Shown: positions 53,955 to 62,120 of the stretch, piece after piece | Layout: the number at the start of each line of letters is the position of its first letter | Position numbering within the stretch: position 1 is the stretch's first letter | DNA from: Flavobacteriaceae bacterium | GTDB lineage: Bacteria > Bacteroidota > Bacteroidia > Flavobacteriales > Flavobacteriaceae | NCBI GenBank assembly: GCA_023257625.1 | Contig: JALRBW010000006.1 | Coordinates: 1-64,000 of the forward strand | Length of the DNA stretch: 64,000 nucleotides | Direction: 5' to 3' | The notes under the pieces: model-generated | Told to the model about the DNA's origin: nothing | Seen by the model: the letters and a program-made list of their open reading frames with translations, nothing else | Databases searched by the model: none | Made by a program: the position numbers and the translations under genes

Positions 53955-54407
53955 ATGCGTGTAGTAATTCAACGAGTACAAAAAGCCGATGTTACCATAA
54001 ATGGACAAGAAAAGCGTGCTATTGGACAGGGTTTGGTGGTATTGCTTGGAATTGAAAGTGCAGACGATAAAACAGATGTGGAATGGTTGGTGAATAAAGT
54101 TGTCAACCTTAGAATTTTTAATGATGCTGCTGGTGTAATGAATCTTTCGTTGTTAGACATTAAAGGAGCGCTCATGGTTGTAAGTCAGTTTACGTTGATG
54201 GCAGCCACCAAAAAAGGGAATCGACCTTCCTACATTCGAGCTGCAAATCATGAACATGCAGTGCCCTTATACAATTATTTTTTGAGCTTGGCTCAACAGC
54301 AAATGGATTCAAAAGTAATATCGGGAACCTTTGCAGCAGACATGCAGGTTGCTTTAATTAATGACGGCCCAGTAACTATTCAAATTGATTCCAAAAATAG
54401 GGAGTAA
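53955..54407 (+). CDS. dtd: D-aminoacyl-tRNA deacylase
   Basis: Dtd hydrolyses D-aminoacyl-tRNAs and mischarged glycyl-tRNA-Ala. The 150-residue protein begins RVVIQRVQKADVTING and has LVVLLGIESADDKTDVEWLV. The active-site segments are VVSQFTLMAATKKGNRPSYI and FAADMQVALINDGPVTIQID, the latter corresponding to the conserved NxGP motif with its cis-Pro. It follows rsgA by 3 bases and is probably co-transcribed. Confidence 0.96.
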   Translation: MRVVIQRVQKADVTINGQEKRAIGQGLVVLLGIESADDKTDVEWLVNKVVNLRIFNDAAGVMNLSLLDIKGALMVVSQFTLMAATKKGNRPSYIRAANHEHAVPLYNYFLSLAQQQMDSKVISGTFAADMQVALINDGPVTIQIDSKNRE

Positions 54408-54416
54408 ATAATAGTG

Positions 54417-55424
54417 TTAAATAATGTTTACTTCAGGTTCAAGGGTAATATCAAATTTGTTTTTTATTTCACTTTGTATATGTTTTGATAACTGAAGAAT
54501 TTCAATTCCAGTCGCTTTTCCATAATTCACAATCACCAAAGCTTGTTTATCATGCACACCAACAGATCCGATACGGTAGCCCTTTAATCCCGCTTTTTCA
54601 ATAAGCCAACCAGCAGGAATTTTGACTTGAGCGGGATTTATAATGTAATGTGGAACTTCAGGATACTGGTTTTGCAATATTGTAAATTGAGCATTTGTAA
54701 GTTCTGGATTTTTAAAAAAGCTACCACTGTTTCCAAGAGTTTTGGGGTCAGGTAATTTTGATTTACGAATTGCAATAACAGCCTCTGCAACACTTTGAAT
54801 AGTTTTGGGTTTGGCCTCCATTACTTGTTCAATTGCTCCATAGGAACATTCGAGAGAATGAGGCATTTTATGTAACTTAAAAGTTACTTGTGTTATGATG
54901 TGTTGGTCTTTTAATTGTGTTTTAAAAATAGAAGTTCGGTAACCAAATTGACATTCTTTATTTGAAAATTCATGCCTTTGTAAAGACTTGCGATTTAGGG
55001 TTTGGCATGATTCAACCACAGCGTTTAATTCTACGCCGTATGCTCCAATATTTTGAATAGGTGCTGCTCCCACACTCCCGGGAATTAAAGCTAAATTTTC
55101 AATTCCTCCTAAATTATTATTGAGCGCCCAAAGTACAAAATCATGCCAAACCTCTCCAGATTGTACGGTTACTATAGCATGTTTTTTATTTTCAGACTGT
55201 ATGGCAATTCCTTTTGATGAAAGTAACACTGTAATGCCATCAAAATCATGAGTAAGTAGAATATTACTTCCACCCCCTAACAGGAGAGTAGGGGTATTTT
55301 TAAATTGGGTTAATACCTCAATTAATTCCCTATTCGAACAAACCCTAGCAAAGTACTTGCTCTTGGCTTCAATGCCAAAAGTATTGTAAGGAAGTAATGA
55401 AACATTTTCTTCAATCTTGAGCAT
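54417..55424 (-). CDS. murB: UDP-N-acetylenolpyruvoylglucosamine reductase
   Basis: MurB reduces UDP-GlcNAc-enolpyruvate to UDP-MurNAc with NADPH and FAD for peptidoglycan. The 335-residue, type I protein shows YNTFGIEAKSKYFARV, the FAD motif TLLLGGGSNILLTHDFDG, and ENLALIPGSVGAAPIQNIGA. The catalytic Ser is in LGNSGSFFKNPEL, and the C-terminal Glu region is ITLEPEVNII. It begins 3 bases from the upstream aminotransferase stop, so they share a transcript. Confidence 0.96.
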   Translation of the reverse strand: MLKIEENVSLLPYNTFGIEAKSKYFARVCSNRELIEVLTQFKNTPTLLLGGGSNILLTHDFDGITVLLSSKGIAIQSENKKHAIVTVQSGEVWHDFVLWALNNNLGGIENLALIPGSVGAAPIQNIGAYGVELNAVVESCQTLNRKSLQRHEFSNKECQFGYRTSIFKTQLKDQHIITQVTFKLHKMPHSLECSYGAIEQVMEAKPKTIQSVAEAVIAIRKSKLPDPKTLGNSGSFFKNPELTNAQFTILQNQYPEVPHYIINPAQVKIPAGWLIEKAGLKGYRIGSVGVHDKQALVIVNYGKATGIEILQLSKHIQSEIKNKFDITLEPEVNII

Positions 55425-55427
55425 GTT

Positions 55428-56627
55428 TCAAGATACAAATTTCTTGTAGGCTTGTAATGCTTTTTCTAAAATTCTAGCCGCACGGATTAGCTTTTCAGAA
55501 TCTAAAATAAAAGCTATTCGAACTTCATTTAATCCCACACCAAGAGTAGAATAAAATCCTTTGGCAGGAGCTAACATGACTGTTTGATTTTGATCATGAA
55601 AATTAGTAAGTAAGAATTTTGAAAAATCTTCTGCATCTTCAACGGGTAATTTAACGATGCAATAAAAAGCACCCATGGGATGTGAAACAACTACCTCTGG
55701 GATCTTTTCTAATTCCTCAATAAGAACTTTTCTTCGTTTACCATATTCTGCAATAACCCCTTTAAGATAAGAATCGGGTGCATCTAAGGCTGCCTCGCTA
55801 GCTACTAGTGCTAAAGTAGGGGGTGACAATCGTAGATGAGCAAATTTTAATACATTTTCAATAAATGATTTATTCTTTGAAACTACACATCCCACGCGTG
55901 CACCACATAAACTGTAGCGTTTGGAAACAGAATCAATCATTATTGTATGATTTGAACCTTGGGGGTGTCTTAATACTGAATAGTGCGGATTTCCTTCATG
56001 TATAAATTCACGATAAACTTCATCAACAATTAAAAAAATATCATGTTCAATGGCAAGTTCACAAAGTGTATTTATTTCTTGCTCACTGTAAACATATCCT
56101 GTAGGATTACTGGGGTTACATAAAAGAATAGCTTTGGTTTTGGCAGTAATTTTTTCACTGATATTGTCTAAAGAGGGAAGCTGGAATTGAGTGTCAAATT
56201 CTGAAATTACTGGAACTACATTAACACTCGAAGCGCTGGCAAACCCGTTATAATTTGCATAAAAAGGCTCAGGGATTATAATTTCATCACCTGCATCACA
56301 AATCACGTTAAGTGTGAAGGTTAACGCTTCACTTGCCCCCGTTGTAACTAAAATATCATCAGCAGAAACCTCAATTTGGTGTTTTTTATAGTAATTAGAT
56401 AATTTTTGACGGTAGCTCAACGTGCCTTGAGAAGGACCATAAGGTAGGAGGGAAAGGTCAAAAGACTTAACGGCAGCTATAGCATTTGAAGGTGATGGAA
56501 TATCGGGTTGACCTATATTGAGATGCAATACTTCAATTCCATTTCTTTTGGCTTGATCGGAGTAGGACACCAATTTTCTTATCGGTGAAGTTGGTAAATT
56601 AGTGCCTTTATTTGATAATTGTGGCAT
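55428..56627 (-). CDS. class I/II pyridoxal-phosphate aminotransferase
   Basis: The 399-residue protein has HLNIGQPDIPSPSNAIAAV, YGPSQGTLSYRQKLSNYY, TTGASEALTFTLNVICDAGD, CNPSNPTGYVYSEQE and VDEVYREFIHEG. The PLP Lys is in IDSVSKRYSLCGARVGCVV, and the terminal Arg is in GLNEVRIAFILD. It belongs to the aspartate/alanine aminotransferase group; the substrate is not clear. It is the third class I/II aminotransferase in this window. It lies upstream of murB on the same strand. Confidence 0.88.
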   Translation of the reverse strand: MPQLSNKGTNLPTSPIRKLVSYSDQAKRNGIEVLHLNIGQPDIPSPSNAIAAVKSFDLSLLPYGPSQGTLSYRQKLSNYYKKHQIEVSADDILVTTGASEALTFTLNVICDAGDEIIIPEPFYANYNGFASASSVNVVPVISEFDTQFQLPSLDNISEKITAKTKAILLCNPSNPTGYVYSEQEINTLCELAIEHDIFLIVDEVYREFIHEGNPHYSVLRHPQGSNHTIMIDSVSKRYSLCGARVGCVVSKNKSFIENVLKFAHLRLSPPTLALVASEAALDAPDSYLKGVIAEYGKRRKVLIEELEKIPEVVVSHPMGAFYCIVKLPVEDAEDFSKFLLTNFHDQNQTVMLAPAKGFYSTLGVGLNEVRIAFILDSEKLIRAARILEKALQAYKKFVS

Positions 56628-56737
56628 TTTTGCAATGAAAACGCAAAAGTGCTAAAAATAATTTAGCTAATTTGGTTGTTTACACTCCTTTTTTTAAATT
56701 TTTTTTAGAATTGAAAAAATTAGGATATGAAATTAAA

Positions 56738-57124
56738 TTATTGAGGGGGAAGCACTGTACCTCTTAGCTTTAATGCTGTAATAGAATCTCCTTCAACATT
56801 TGTAGTTACTGTAATTGTTTTACGAAATGGACCAGTACGTTTTGTATCATAATGAATAACAATTTCTCCTTTTTCTCCGGGTGCTATTGGAGCTTCGGGT
56901 TTTTTAGGGACTGTGCATCCACAAGTTGATTGCACATTTTCAATCACTAAGTCAGAAGTTCCGGTATTTGTAAAAATAAAACTTCTAGAACCCTCACTTC
57001 CATTCTCAATAATGCCATAATCTATGGTTGTTGCTTCAAATGAAATAAGTGGCCCATTCTGTTGTGCTTTTGTAGTACTGACAAACAAAAAAATGATAAT
57101 TCCTAAGTAGCGTTTTGCATTCAT
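56738..57124 (-). CDS. secreted DUF1573 domain protein
   Basis: A signal peptide (YLGIIIFLFVSTTKAQ) precedes one Ig-like DUF1573 domain in 128 residues: FEATTIDYGIIENGSEGSRS, FTNTGTSDLVIENVQSTCGC, and IAPGEKGEIVIHYDTK with TGPFRKTITVTTN. The STCGC pair of Cys is the family hallmark. Such proteins are very common and secreted in Bacteroidota, with no assigned activity. It is divergent from valS. Confidence 0.9.
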   Translation of the reverse strand: MNAKRYLGIIIFLFVSTTKAQQNGPLISFEATTIDYGIIENGSEGSRSFIFTNTGTSDLVIENVQSTCGCTVPKKPEAPIAPGEKGEIVIHYDTKRTGPFRKTITVTTNVEGDSITALKLRGTVLPPQ

Positions 57125-57202
57125 AAGTTTTAGATTTGATGATTAAAAATAATAATTTCTTTCAAATCATTAACTCAATTTTTATTATCCCTTAAGGGTT
57201 GC

Positions 57203-57210
57203 TACTTTTG
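57203..57210 (+). promoter_or_regulatory. valS -7 box (TACTTTTG)
   Basis: TACTTTTG matches TAnnTTTG exactly and lies 27 bases before ATG 57238. It falls inside the longer open frame that begins at 57199, which supports the downstream ATG as the real start. Confidence 0.55.
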
Positions 57211-57237
57211 TCATCTAATATTAGTTGTTACAACGCT

Positions 57238-59868
57238 ATGGAAATTCCCTCCAAGTTTGACGCTCAAAAGGTAGAAGAAAAGTGGTATCGGTATTGGTTA
57301 GAACATGCTTTTTTTAAGTCAGTTCCAGATCATCGAGAATCTTACACTATAGTTATTCCTCCTCCCAATGTAACTGGAGTTTTACATATGGGTCACATGC
57401 TTAACAATACCCTTCAAGACATAATTATAAGACGGGCAAGAATGCTTGGTTATAATGCCTGTTGGGTGCCGGGGACTGATCATGCTTCAATTGCCACAGA
57501 GGCTAAAGTGGTTGCTAAATTAAAAGCTCAGGGAATTGAAAAGAATACACTCACAAGAGAAGATTTTCTAAAATATGCATGGGAATGGACAGATGAATAT
57601 GGTGGGGTAATCTTAGAACAATTAAAAAAATTAGGGTGTAGCTGTGATTGGGATCGTACCAAATTTACTTTAGATCCTGAATTATCAGAATCTGTAATAA
57701 ATGTATTTGTTTCTTTATATGAAAAAGGCCTTATTTACAGAGGGTACCGAATGGTAAATTGGGATCCAGAGGCTCAAACTACACTTTCAGACGAGGAAGT
57801 AATTTTCGAAGAAAAAGAGGGTCGTCTCTACCATATTGCCTATTCTGTTGTAGGAAGCAATGATAAAGTTGTTATTGCTACAACTAGACCAGAAACTTTA
57901 TTGGGTGATACCGCAATATGTATACATCCAGAAGACAAAAGATATACTCATTTAAAAGGAAAGCAAGTTAAAGTTCCTATTGCTGAGCGAACAATACCAA
58001 TTATTGAAGATGACTATGTTGCAATGGACTTTGGTACGGGCTGCTTAAAAGTTACCCCTGCTCATGATTTTAATGATAAGGTACTTGGCGAAAAACACCA
58101 TTTAGATATAATAGATATTTTTAATCCCGATGGTACCTTAAATACATTTGGTTTAGAGTACGAAGGCCTAGATCGGTTTGTAGCAAGAAAAAAAATAGTT
58201 AAAGCATTAGAAGATCAAGGATTGCTTTTAAAAATAGAAAATCATATTCATAAAGTTGGCACTTCAGAACGTACAAGAGCTGTTATAGAACCTAGATTAT
58301 CAGATCAATGGTTTTTAAAAATGGAAGCACTTGCTGCCCCTGCTTTAAACGCAGTCTTACATTCAGATGAAATAGAATTAGTTCCAGAAAAATTTAAAAA
58401 TACTTACCGGCATTGGATGGAAAATATTCGCGATTGGAACATTTCTCGTCAATTGTGGTGGGGTCATAGAATTCCTGCCTACTATTTCGGTCAAGGTACG
58501 AACGATTATGTAGTAGCAATTACGTTAAAAGATGCCCTTGAAAAGGCAAAATTAAAAAGTGGTAAAGATGATCTTACAATAAGGGATTTACATCAGGATG
58601 AAGATGTATTAGATACGTGGTTTTCTTCTTGGCTTTGGCCCATTTCTGTTTTTGACGGAATAAGAAACCCTAACAATAAAGAAATTAATTATTACTATCC
58701 TACTCAAGATTTAGTGACTGGCCCTGATATTTTATTCTTTTGGGTTGCAAGAATGATAATGGCGGGCTATGCCTTTAGACAAGAACGACCCTTCCAAAAG
58801 GTTTATTTAACAGGTCTAGTTAGAGATAATAAAGGACGTAAAATGTCCAAACAATTAGGGAATTCACCAGATGCTTTAGGTTTGATTGAGGAATTTGGAG
58901 CAGATGCTGTTCGGGTAGGATTAATGTTGAGCTCAGCTGCAGGTAATGATTTGTTGTTTGAAGAAAGTTTATGTCAACAGGGCAAAAATTTTGCAAATAA
59001 AATATGGAATGCTTACCGATTGATAAATGGATGGGAAGTTGATTCAAAAATATCCTCTGATCATGCATCTCAAGAAGCTTTAGATTGGTATGAACACTAT
59101 TTTCAAAAAACCCTAAAGTGGGTAGATGATAATTTTGATAAATACCGAATTTCAGATGCCTTAATGTCTATTTATAAATTAGTTTGGGAAGACTTTTGCT
59201 CTTGGACACTTGAGTTGGTAAAACCCGCTTATGGGAAGCCCATAGATGAAGTAACTCACCAACGCATTGTAGCGCTTTTTGAAAACAACTTACGTATACT
59301 TCATCCTTTTATGCCCTTTTTAACAGAAGAGTTATGGCACTTTATCAAACCACGATCTCCCAAAGAAGCCTTGACCATAACCCATTGGCCTAAAATTACT
59401 CATTTTGATATGTCTCTATTAAATCAATTTGAAAATATGCAAGAAATTGTAGGCGGGATACGTAATTTTAGAAAAGAGAATAACCTCTCTCCAAAAATAA
59501 AAATTGAGGTTTATGTTGCCAATTCTATTCTACCTTTAGCCTTTGAGGCATCTTTAAAAAAATTAGGTGGAGTAAGTCAAGTAGTGTATTCAAAAGTAGG
59601 AACAGGAGTTAAAGGAGGTACTTTCAGAGTTAATGCCTTAGAGTTTTTTATACCTTTAAATCAAGAAGAAAACCCCGAAGGAGAACGTCAAAAACTTGAA
59701 GAAGAATTAAAATACACTCGTGGTTTTTTAACTTCTGTTGAAAGTAAGCTTTCAAATGAACGCTTTGTTGCCAATGCTCCAGACCAAGTAATTGCTATCG
59801 AGCGAAAAAAAGCAGCTGATGCACAGGCTAAAATAATACTAATAGAAAAGCGTTTGTCAGAACTTTAG
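57238..59868 (+). CDS. valS: valyl-tRNA synthetase
   Basis: ValS charges tRNA-Val. From ATG 57238 it has 876 residues: IPSKFDAQKVEEKWYRYW, the HIGH-type motif PPNVTGVLHMGHMLNN, and GTDHASIATEAKVVAKL. The editing domain has ATTRPETLLGDTAI and MDFGTGCLKVTPAHDFND, and the second catalytic half LDTWFSSWLWPISVF. The KMSKS loop is written RKMSKQLGNSPDALG; Gln in place of the last Ser is, as I recall, common in this lineage. The C-terminal helical coiled coil (GERQKLEEELKYTRGFLTSV to the end) is complete. The last 4 bases overlap psd. Confidence 0.97.
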   Translation: MEIPSKFDAQKVEEKWYRYWLEHAFFKSVPDHRESYTIVIPPPNVTGVLHMGHMLNNTLQDIIIRRARMLGYNACWVPGTDHASIATEAKVVAKLKAQGIEKNTLTREDFLKYAWEWTDEYGGVILEQLKKLGCSCDWDRTKFTLDPELSESVINVFVSLYEKGLIYRGYRMVNWDPEAQTTLSDEEVIFEEKEGRLYHIAYSVVGSNDKVVIATTRPETLLGDTAICIHPEDKRYTHLKGKQVKVPIAERTIPIIEDDYVAMDFGTGCLKVTPAHDFNDKVLGEKHHLDIIDIFNPDGTLNTFGLEYEGLDRFVARKKIVKALEDQGLLLKIENHIHKVGTSERTRAVIEPRLSDQWFLKMEALAAPALNAVLHSDEIELVPEKFKNTYRHWMENIRDWNISRQLWWGHRIPAYYFGQGTNDYVVAITLKDALEKAKLKSGKDDLTIRDLHQDEDVLDTWFSSWLWPISVFDGIRNPNNKEINYYYPTQDLVTGPDILFFWVARMIMAGYAFRQERPFQKVYLTGLVRDNKGRKMSKQLGNSPDALGLIEEFGADAVRVGLMLSSAAGNDLLFEESLCQQGKNFANKIWNAYRLINGWEVDSKISSDHASQEALDWYEHYFQKTLKWVDDNFDKYRISDALMSIYKLVWEDFCSWTLELVKPAYGKPIDEVTHQRIVALFENNLRILHPFMPFLTEELWHFIKPRSPKEALTITHWPKITHFDMSLLNQFENMQEIVGGIRNFRKENNLSPKIKIEVYVANSILPLAFEASLKKLGGVSQVVYSKVGTGVKGGTFRVNALEFFIPLNQEENPEGERQKLEEELKYTRGFLTSVESKLSNERFVANAPDQVIAIERKKAADAQAKIILIEKRLSEL

Positions 59869-60521
59869 CCTTTATGGGCAATAGACTGAATGCCGCCTTT
59901 TACCATTTGATTAAGTTGAATATCTAAGGGTGTTTCTAAGGGCAAAAACAGATCTACCCGAGAGCCAAATTTAATAAATCCGGCATCTTTACCTTGCTCA
60001 GCTTGATCGCCAACTTCCGCATAATTTACAATGCGACGTGCTACAGCCCCAGCAATCTGTCTATATAAAATGTCACCAAAAGATTTTGTATTTACTACTA
60101 TAGTTGTTCTTTCGTTTAGTTCTGATGATTTAGGATGCCAAGCTACTAGATATTTTCCTGGATGGTATTTGCTATATACTACTTTTCCACTAACAGGGAA
60201 TCGTGTAACATGAACATTCAAGGGTGACATAAATATTGAAACCTGTAACCTTTTATCGTTAAAATATTCTTTCTCATATACTTCTTCTATAATGACTACT
60301 TTGCCATCTACAGGAGCAATAATTTGTGTATCATTTTTTGGGGTTATTCGTTTTGGATTTCTAAAAAACTGAAGAACTAAAACAAAAGCAACTAAACTCA
60401 ATAATTGAATACCCCATTTTAAAAAGGAGATAGAAGCAAATTGATACTCTGCAATAAGAACCAAAACAGCAACAATTAAAAAAGTATGCAGAATAATTTG
60501 ATGACCCTCTTTATGAAACAT
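59865..60521 (-). CDS. psd: phosphatidylserine decarboxylase family protein
   Basis: Psd makes phosphatidylethanolamine from phosphatidylserine and matures by self-cleavage to a pyruvoyl group. The short form (218 residues) has two N-terminal hydrophobic segments and ITPKNDTQIIAPVDGKVVII. IFMSPLNVHVTRFPVSGKVV and YHPGKYLVAWHPKSSELNER follow, with the cleavage site in FIKFGSRVDLFLPLE (between Gly and Ser). All expected elements are present for the bacterial short Psd. It overlaps cdsA by 11 bases, placing two phospholipid steps in one transcript. Confidence 0.94.
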   Translation of the reverse strand: MFHKEGHQIILHTFLIVAVLVLIAEYQFASISFLKWGIQLLSLVAFVLVLQFFRNPKRITPKNDTQIIAPVDGKVVIIEEVYEKEYFNDKRLQVSIFMSPLNVHVTRFPVSGKVVYSKYHPGKYLVAWHPKSSELNERTTIVVNTKSFGDILYRQIAGAVARRIVNYAEVGDQAEQGKDAGFIKFGSRVDLFLPLETPLDIQLNQMVKGGIQSIAHKG

Positions 60522-61314
60522 ATTTTACAAGTATGAAAAACAAATATACATAAGGGGCTGTAAAAAGGACGCTATCCATTCGATCATAAAATCCTCCATG
60601 TCCAGGCAATAAAGAACCACTGTCTTTAAGATGGGCTTGACGTTTAAACTGAGATTCAATCAAGTCACCAAGGGTGGCAGCTTTAATAATTAAAATTGCT
60701 AAAAGGATAAAAACCCAAAGCGGGTACTCCGATTGATAATTAGCAATTAATAAACAAATAAGCATACAGGCCAAAGCACCTCCTAGAAAACCTTCCCATG
60801 TTTTTTTTGGAGATACATTTGGGAGCAATAATTTTTTACCCCAACGTTTACCTATTAAATATGCAAAACTATTGTTTGTCCAAATTAATAAATACATTAA
60901 AAGTGTTATTCCCATGGGAATTGCATTTTCAATTGAATAGGTAGCCACTATGAAAAAGGCTGAACTCATTAAATAAAAATAGGTCAGTCCGCTTTTTTGA
61001 ATGGGGCCTAGAGGGAAAGGTTTCTTAATTGCAATGAGTATAGCTAAATAACTATTAACGCCTAAGGTTAAAAAAAGCAAACTAGTTGTAATTGTAGGAT
61101 GTAAAGTATATGTGAACAATTGATAATAAAGAAGAAATAAAAAAATTACTGGAATTGGACTTAAATACTTTTGCATTCGTTGAAATTCAAACATAGCCAA
61201 TGATGAAAAAATGAATAGAACACAAAAAAATCCAATTTTTGTATATAATCCTGTACCTAAAAGAATTGAGACATATAGAATGCCTGAAATTCCTCTTTTA
61301 TATATTTCCTTCAA
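60511..61314 (-). CDS. cdsA: phosphatidate cytidylyltransferase
   Basis: CdsA makes CDP-diacylglycerol, the precursor of phosphatidylserine and other phospholipids. The 267-residue protein has about eight membrane segments. The C-terminal signature is clear: SFAYLIGKRWGKKLL, NVSPKKTWEGFLGGALACM, GDLIESQFKRQAHLKDSGSL and LPGHGGFYDRMDSVLFTAP (Asp-rich metal site). It precedes psd on the same strand with an 11-base overlap. Confidence 0.95.
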   Translation of the reverse strand: MKEIYKRGISGILYVSILLGTGLYTKIGFFCVLFIFSSLAMFEFQRMQKYLSPIPVIFLFLLYYQLFTYTLHPTITTSLLFLTLGVNSYLAILIAIKKPFPLGPIQKSGLTYFYLMSSAFFIVATYSIENAIPMGITLLMYLLIWTNNSFAYLIGKRWGKKLLLPNVSPKKTWEGFLGGALACMLICLLIANYQSEYPLWVFILLAILIIKAATLGDLIESQFKRQAHLKDSGSLLPGHGGFYDRMDSVLFTAPYVYLFFILVKYVS

Positions 61315-61515
61315 ACGTTACCATTTTCAATTTCATCAATAAACAAAAAATCAAAACCTATTTATGATCTTAAAGTTTTCAATTTCTGAAGTTTCTTTAC
61401 ACATTACAACTAATTCAACTCTAGTGTAAAAGCGTTAAAATTCAAATTTGGATATATAAAGAAATTCATTAAAGGTCCTATTAAATACTTTAAATGAATG
61501 GCAATTTTCATGTAT

Positions 61516-62118
61516 TTAAAACACCAATACGTCTTCTAATAACAAATATATATTTTTTGCACTTGAATTTAAGTTCTCTATGTCATTTTCATCTTCCTCA
61601 CTTAATTTTGTTCTAAGTGTGGTAATATTAGTAGGTATATTTTTGTGGTATTTATTTTTCAACGCGGTCATCCCTTGGCTAATATCATTTACCAGTTGTT
61701 CAATTTTTGCTAAAATTATAATGGTATTTGGGAGTTCAGAAAGTTTATAATGTTTAATCTGATGTTCACTTAGCAAAATTTTTCCTGTATTACTTATTAA
61801 ATGTTCACAAGAAATTAAGGCAGCATTAAATGCATTCAAATTTCCAGATGTTTTTCCTACATATGTGCTATTAAATCTCTCAGAAAGTAATTTATCAAGA
61901 GAAACAACAGAGTCATAATTCCAGTTGTTTTCTTCACATATATTGTCAAAATTAGCAACAACAAGGGGTAATGCATCGCAATATAAAAAGTGGCCTCCTT
62001 TTGAAGTAAAATTTTTCGCAAAAACAATATCAATCGGATCTTCTTCTGGTGGTAGATAAGGACTTCTTTCAGGAAGTTTTGATGACTTTTTTCCAAAAAA
62101 TTTGTCCCACATTGTCAT
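61516..62118 (-). CDS. LUD-domain (LutC/YkgG-like) protein
   Basis: The protein has 200 residues from ATG 62118; ATG 62112 (MWDKFFGKK) is an equally good start. After a charged N-terminus it shows DIVFAKNFTSKGGHFLYCDA, NLNAFNAALISCEHLISNTG, and LPNTIIILAKIEQLVNDISQ (a LUD-fold core). LutC proteins of lactate-utilisation operons share the fold, but no LutA or LutB is nearby. In flavobacteria this gene regularly sits between ftsH and cdsA, so a membrane or protein-quality link is more likely than lactate oxidation. It starts 2 bases after the ftsH stop and is followed by a gap of about 200 bases with no gene. Confidence 0.72.
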   Translation of the reverse strand: MTMWDKFFGKKSSKLPERSPYLPPEEDPIDIVFAKNFTSKGGHFLYCDALPLVVANFDNICEENNWNYDSVVSLDKLLSERFNSTYVGKTSGNLNAFNAALISCEHLISNTGKILLSEHQIKHYKLSELPNTIIILAKIEQLVNDISQGMTALKNKYHKNIPTNITTLRTKLSEEDENDIENLNSSAKNIYLLLEDVLVF

Positions 62119-62120
62119 TA

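Noticed and set aside
58840-58865. KMSKQ in place of KMSKS in ValS as a sign of a defective enzyme
   Set aside because: The rest of the protein is intact, and I recall this variant in related ValS sequences.
61315-61515. 200-base gap upstream of cdsA as a possible RNA gene
   Set aside because: It is AT-rich without stable hairpins, tRNA-like arms or a leader frame; I see nothing to annotate.
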